This document shows, piece by piece, positions 59,520 through 64,000 of a stretch of 64,000 bases of DNA; the first letter of the stretch is position 1; every line of letters starts with the position of its first letter. The notes beneath the pieces are model-generated. The model worked only from the letters and a program-made list of their open reading frames with translations, had not been told where the DNA came from and made no database searches. The translations under genes and the position numbers were made by a program. The stretch lies in the NCBI GenBank assembly GCA_016859345.1, contig CM029122.1:8076575-8140574 (forward strand), in the 5' to 3' direction. Origin of the DNA: Istiophorus platypterus (Eukaryota > Chordata > Actinopteri > Istiophoriformes > Istiophoridae).

Positions 59520-60921
59520 ATCTGAAAAATGCCCCCTTGATCACAGGGGCACTATATTCTGCTCCGAGGCGACCCTGTTTTACTATTCACATCCTAAACC
59601 GATGGACAGTGCGACCGCGTGCAATTGCGCGCACAACCGAGCAAAACAACAGTTTTATTCAGTGACGCATTCGCACAGTGAGTGAACGTGTTTCATTTCC
59701 TTTCTTAAATATAAACTTTTTTTTTTCTTTTACTCACCGAGACGCCTGCAGTAGGCGTGAGAGGATTAGGGCATATGATTTGTAAAACGTGCTTACGTAC
59801 ATGCAGGGCAGCGCTGGAACACGCGTAAATGTAATTATCTTTAGGCGTAGGACGTTTACGCAAAGGAGCAGTTCATATATATCGACCAGCCCATGCGCTC
59901 GGTTCACGGTACCTTAACATATCCCGGATCTGTCGGTGATAAGCATTGGTTTTACTGTTAACCACCAGGAGCACGGGCTACGGGCTGCAACCCCTGTGCT
60001 ACTGCGAGTAGAGAAATATAATCTATCCGGGGACACCGTCCAACCAAAACAACCGCGTCCTGGCGAAATGTTGGACAGAGTTGCAGGGAGCTTAGAGTTC
60101 AAGGCAGCGAGTCTGTGAGAAAGTGAGTAGGCAATATTTCCACTAATTTTCCCGAGTGCTCCTCTTGTTGTTATTATTCTGATTGAGGATCGTGTTTTGG
60201 CCAGACAAGAGCTCCATCTTGGCCCCACGCCACTAGTATGGATAGGCCTCTACCCCTTAGTGAATGACGTTAAATCCCGAGGGAAATAACCCAGTAATCT
60301 ACCAAAACCACAAGCCCCAAGAAAGTCCAGGTTACGCCACATTATGGTTTATCCACAATTTTACACCCATGCCCTACGTAGGCTATAAATAAATAAATTT
60401 TAAAAAACCCATGCTTTTCATTTAAGTGTGTTAGTGTATGTGTGCGTGCGTGCGCGCGCGAGAGAGAGAGATGAGTTATAGCAGAGTCCACCACAGAGCA
60501 AAAAAAAAAACGGCTCCTGGTGGTCTCCCGAGTGGCCCCTCTCCCCCGCACGCGGACACATACATGTAACCAGAGGGCCTGAAGGCATCTTACACGTGTT
60601 CACGCTGGAAAACGCTGTGGACAAGTGGGTGTGGAGTGGTCGCTCCGTAAGCTGGGCTCGAGAGGAAGCCCCAGTGGAGAAGAGCGGGCTGCAACACGGA
60701 GCAGTTTGATGACAAAATGCCCTCATGGTGTATTTATTCAAGGCGGTGTGGTGAGAAACTGTGGTTCGTTGCGTTATGACCGTTATGGAGGACGCGTAGG
60801 CAAATGGGAAAACTGCTACTCAGCTCTAGTCCTGTGATGTGTGTAAAGATGTAATTCAGCGTATGGAGAGTTTTCCATAAGAGTTTTCAGCATTGCACTG
60901 ACTATCTGATTTTGTGTTGTG

Positions 60922-60980
<59 letters not shown>

Positions 60981-61445
60981 TGCGCGCGTGTGTTGTCTTC
61001 CCAAGGAGAAAAACCTTTCAAGTGCGAGTTCGACGGCTGCGACCGAAAATTCGCCAACAGCAGCGACCGGAAGAAGCACTCCCACGTCCACACCAGCGAC
61101 AAGCCTTACTACTGCAAAGTCCGCGGCTGCGACAAGTCCTACACGCACCCGAGCTCGCTGCGGAAGCACATGAAAGTGCACTGCAAGTCCCCGCCGCCCC
61201 CTTCCACCAACGTCACCTACATTTCCTCCACGAACCCCCTCGGAGACCCCCTCTCGCCCGGCTCCGAGCCGCACAGGAACCGCTCGGCGAACCTCTCCCC
61301 TCAGGTCACCAACCTCAACGAGTGGTACGTGTGCCAGGGGAGCGGGGGACCCAATCACCTCCACACCCCCTCCAGCGACGTGCCAACGTCCGACTCGGAC
61401 GACGAGGACTCTTTCAGAAATTCAGACCCGAGGACGATGCTCTGA
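58380..61445 (+). CDS. zic5: Zic5 zinc-finger transcription factor (2 coding exons)
   Basis: Coding exons are 58380-59421 and 61006-61445 (TGA stop), giving 493 residues. Zic5 is a nuclear zinc-finger regulator of neural crest and dorsal neural tissue. The N-terminus MEPPLSKRNPAIRLADL and the following QNMTGFPGL and GPEHMAQ blocks are specific to Zic5. A ZOC-like motif SSSRDFILRRELSA lies around residues 112-125, a ZF-NC segment AFLRYMRQPIKQELI precedes the fingers, and five fingers cover 249-406. The tail has the Zic5 blocks LSPQVTNLNEWYV and HLHTPSS and an acidic DSDDED stretch. I chose the ATG at 58380 because an in-frame TGA at 58335-58337 closes the frame upstream and no ATG lies between. 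Human ZIC5 (663 aa) is longer through Pro- and Ala-rich insertions that this protein lacks. Confidence 0.96.
59447..59518. repeat. (CT)n/(CA)n microsatellite at the start of the zic5 intron
   Basis: Begins about 25 nt inside the intron: a short CT run, then CA with interruptions. Confidence 0.92.
60441..60470. repeat. (GTGC)n/(GC)n/(GA)n compound tract
   Basis: GTGCGTGC units, a GCGCGCGCG run and a GA run lie side by side in the zic5 intron. The alternating GC part is a Z-DNA candidate. Confidence 0.88.
60923..60977 (+). repeat. (TG)n tract next to the zic5 exon 2 acceptor
   Basis: About 27 TG units end 28 nt before the exon 2 start. Only TGCGCGCGTGTGTTGTCTTCC-type sequence separates them from the AAG acceptor. 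Confidence 0.95.
61006..61445 (+). CDS. zic5: zic5 coding exon 2 (fingers 4-5 and tail)
   Basis: The acceptor is TGTCTTCCCAAG|GAG at 61005/61006. The exon completes Gly348 and encodes 145 further residues. Finger 4 uses C354, C359, H372 and H376, and finger 5 C384, C389, H402 and H406 with the Zic5-type spacing CKVRGC (zic2a has CKMC). No intron interrupts HMKVH, unlike zic2a, which agrees with the two-exon structure of Zic5. The codons are notably GC-rich compared with the surrounding DNA. Confidence 0.95.
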
Positions 61446-63122
61446 TGCCCCGTTTTACAAAAACCACGTGACTGTCAAAACTTTGTCATCCGGTCGACCC
61501 ATTAAAAGTGTGTAGATCCGTTGCGCTTTGGGATGCTGGTCGGTTGTTTTCACTGTAGTGTCACTAAATGATTGCGCTAAACGCAGCTATTACGCATTTA
61601 TCTTGGATGCAACGCAGGCCTAATCACAGGGGGAGGAAGAAAATGCCTCTGATGTGACTCTTGACCTTTCTTAAAATGTAGATCATAACTGTCAAAATAA
61701 AACATTAAACTGACATTAGAACTGAAATTAAAGGTTAAAATCATCGCTTCCTATTTGAAAGGACCAAAAATTTTGTAGTGAGCCTACTTCTGAATAGAAC
61801 TTTTTTTTTCCAAACAGTTTCTTTTTTTTTTTTTTTTAAACAGAAGCAATATGCAGGGTATAATTAACATAACATTAACAGCATGTCTAAAGACTCAACT
61901 GGTGTACCGGAGTGACATCTCCTTTCATGTGACCTCCCATCCCCCCACTTTGCAGTTTAATAACTGGGCTGCTATCAATCATTGTCATATTCTAAACATT
62001 TAAGGAAATTAAATGGTACTGCTTGTAAAACCACCAATGGCAACAAATAGTTAATGGACATAAATCTAGTGGCTAGAGTTTAAGCTTTTTTTTTTTTAAA
62101 AAAAAGGAAAAAAAATATTTCTTGTGATTTCTCTAAGATGTGGTACAAACTTTGATAAACCAATAAGGAAAACAGAGGAGGCAAACATCTGGGTGTCTTA
62201 AGGGGTTCCCATTTACCTTTTCAGATTTATACAATACATGTGTTTGATGGAATTTTGTAATATTTAAGAACTATTTAAGACTATATTTTATGCACAATAC
62301 ACAAGTGTTAATGCTCGTTAAAGAGTACGAGTAAGTCCCTTGAGACCCTAAATGTCTACACTGACAGGCTTTGACCCTGTAGAATTTGTATATATGTAAC
62401 TGTACTGATGCTTGTGAATGTTGTGTAGTTTTAATTACAAAAAAGAAAAAAAATGTTGTTTTGTACATTGTAATTTATTTGCTGATATCAGTGTTGTACT
62501 GGAATTACAGAAACACCAAAGAAATAATAATATCAGTTTTGGTGATGCGTAGTACCCTGCTGATGTTTTGTTTTTGTTTTTGTTTTGTTTTTTTTACCCC
62601 AAACTTTTGTTCAACTTTTTTTTTTTTTGGATTTAAAAATTTTCAATTGTGTTCTGTAAAAGAAGAAAAATATTTACTTGAATAGGCTGTGTAATGTGAA
62701 AAGTCCCTTTCTCGCATGCCTTTTGTAGTGATCTGTCTTTTCTCTTTGAGGTGCATGGTGCCGTTGGACATGGTGGAAAAAAAAAAAGATGAATCAGCTA
62801 TTATTGTGCAGACCCTTGATGTTCAAAATTAAATTTACTATATAAATATCTTGCTAAAAAAAATAATATAAAAATTACCAGGACATACATAGGGAATAAT
62901 TTACAAGTGTCAAACTGTTATGATTTCTGAGTGAATTTGATTAATAAGGGTTTGGGACATCAAAAATTTTACAAGCTGTAAATGGACTGTTAATACATAA
63001 ACTCAGCTGGACTCTGGTGAATTTGAGATTTTTTTTTTTTTTTGTAAAATGTATTTTAGGAAGCTGTACCTTTCTTGTCAAATGATTACACCTCTTCTTT
63101 AAAAAAATGTGAACTGTAAATA
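61446..63122 (+). other. zic5: Candidate zic5 3' UTR
   Basis: AT-rich, T-tract-rich sequence follows the zic5 stop. There is an ATTAAA at 61501-61506 and an AATAAA at 61696-61701. Farther out are Pumilio-like words TGTATATA (62387-62394) and TGTAAATA (63115-63122), and another AATAAA at 63380-63385. A long 3' UTR with alternative ends is plausible, but a short one ending near 61720 is equally possible from sequence alone. Confidence 0.4.
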
Positions 63123-63769
63123 AGAGTTAACAAAACATCAGTGTCAGTGTCACCTCAAATGAAAGGAAAAAAAAGGTAGGAAGTAGTTCTGTTCACTTAT
63201 TATCCCGGCATTTCTATAAAATATCCAATGTTGTCTCAGAAAATTGGGCCTAACGGGCCAAGGAGGCTGGTATAAAACTAATCACTGAGCTAATGGGGAA
63301 ACTTATAGCCCCCTGATGGCTCCACCTCTGAAAGGCGCGACAGCACAAAGCAGCCTGGGCATGAATCATTCATGGGAAAAATAAAAGATAAAAAGATAGC
63401 TGACAATAAGCAAGGCCGTGTATAGAGTGTATAAAACAAGTTCCCCCTCTTATTTCCTCCATTAAAACGCACAATCTCACTTTCAAAGAGTTGCCTGTCC
63501 AGTCTATAGAATTAAAATTGACCAAACGCGAGTCCTGCACCACTTCAAAGGCTGCAGCTTCTTGCTAGGGAAGGGCTGCCCGCTTTGACAGTCTTCATGG
63601 TGCGTTAGGATTTCTATGGCAATTGGGTAGCGAGACGCTCACATCTGAATATGTCTGTTTAAAAAAAAACACTAACTGCCAGTAAATGAACTATAATCAA
63701 AGCAGAGGATGCACTCACTCCAGAAAAAAATTGTTCTTAAGCACAAATACACCGTTGGCAGGTAGATAA

Positions 63770-63810
<41 letters not shown>

Positions 63811-64000
63811 CTCTAGACGGCCTGGTTACAACAGGAGAAATCAAAAAGAAAAAAAAAAGTAGTTGGTACAAATTGATGCCTTGTAACAAAAACAAACAAC
63901 CCAAAAAAAAAAAATCCCCACAGTGATTATTCTGAACTTCCAGGCTCCATCAATTAAGTCTCACTTCACCCGGGTCAACCGGGAGGATGCTGGGACATGT
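63123..64000. other. zic5 3' flank, no gene seen
   Basis: Unique sequence with an AATAAA at 63380-63385, A runs and a CA tract (63773-63809). No exon is supported up to the window edge. Confidence 0.65.

Larger units (their letters stand above)
59422..61005 (+). other. zic5 intron 1 (1584 bp)
   Basis: A GT-AG intron in phase 1 at the same HTG|EKPF position as in zic2a. It contains a CT/CA tract (59447-59518), a CpG-richer block around 59740-59900 with inverted TTTACGC words, a GTGC/GA tract (60441-60470) and a long TG tract (60923-60977) reaching nearly to the acceptor. Frame-open segments inside it are not conserved Zic coding sequence. Confidence 0.9.

Noticed and set aside
60816..61364. 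182-codon minus-strand frame and two other-frame readings over zic5 exon 2
   Set aside because: Shadow frames of the GC-rich exon and the TG tract. The true frame carries the finger ligands.
49952..61445. Assignment of the pair as zic1/zic4 or zic3/zic6
   Set aside because: The minus-strand protein has the Zic2-specific EMQERDLSLAQNSFVDSAHM block and MRQQC insertion. The plus-strand protein has the Zic5-specific MEPPLSKRNP start and NEWYVCQ-HLHTPSS tail.
1..64000. tRNA, rRNA, microRNA or CRISPR array
   Set aside because: I looked for tRNA B-box words, direct repeats with regular unique spacers and known RNA genes, and found nothing convincing. Regular repeats here are microsatellites or the short minisatellite at 4426.

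Overview
The window is vertebrate DNA, almost certainly from a teleost fish and probably a percomorph. The signs are AT-rich spacer, very dense CA/TG and other microsatellites, spliced genes with GT-AG introns, and a dispersed repeat that I recognise as a common percomorph family. The only protein-coding genes I can support are two Zic-family (Zic/Opa/odd-paired) zinc-finger transcription factors in head-to-head orientation. They are zic2 on the minus strand (coding exons between 52814 and 49952, 443 aa), most likely zic2a, and zic5 on the plus strand (58380 to 61445, 493 aa). This is the teleost form of the ZIC2/ZIC5 bigene pair that is also head-to-head in tetrapods.

Layout. Positions 1 to about 49100 contain no gene I can support. 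This is a gene desert on the 3' side of zic2a, with about two dozen microsatellites, a few candidate dispersed repeats (about 16613-17690, 29740-30330, 33270-33860 and 36440-36790) and several low-repeat blocks that look like developmental enhancers (TAATTA, GGATTA, E-box and SOX-like words). Those blocks are inferred, because conservation cannot be measured from one sequence. From 49140 to 52814 lies zic2a, with three coding exons, introns of 212 and 1319 bp, and an AT-rich candidate 3' UTR. Positions 52815-58379 form the shared 5.6 kb upstream region, with CCAAT and GC boxes near both genes, a perfect AT-rich hairpin and a degenerate repeat. Positions 58380-61445 hold zic5, two coding exons split by a 1.58 kb intron that ends in a long TG tract next to the splice acceptor. 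Positions 61446 to about 63120 look like a long AT-rich 3' UTR, followed by spacer.

How the genes work together. Both proteins carry the five-finger Zic domain with the tandem CWCH2 arrangement in fingers 1 and 2. In vertebrates, Zic2 and Zic5 act in dorsal neural tube, midbrain roof and neural crest, and in zebrafish the zic2a-zic5 pair has been described as acting downstream of canonical Wnt signalling in the tectum. The shared upstream region and flanking desert are the natural places for joint enhancers. I found no clearly novel protein system. The most interesting items are the TG tract abutting the zic5 acceptor, a three- to four-copy RFX-like minisatellite at 4426-4543, the perfect 19-bp hairpin in the intergenic region, lineage-specific substitutions in zic2a fingers 1 and 2, and a chance-or-real cysteine-rich ORF inside an enhancer-like block near 31.2 kb.
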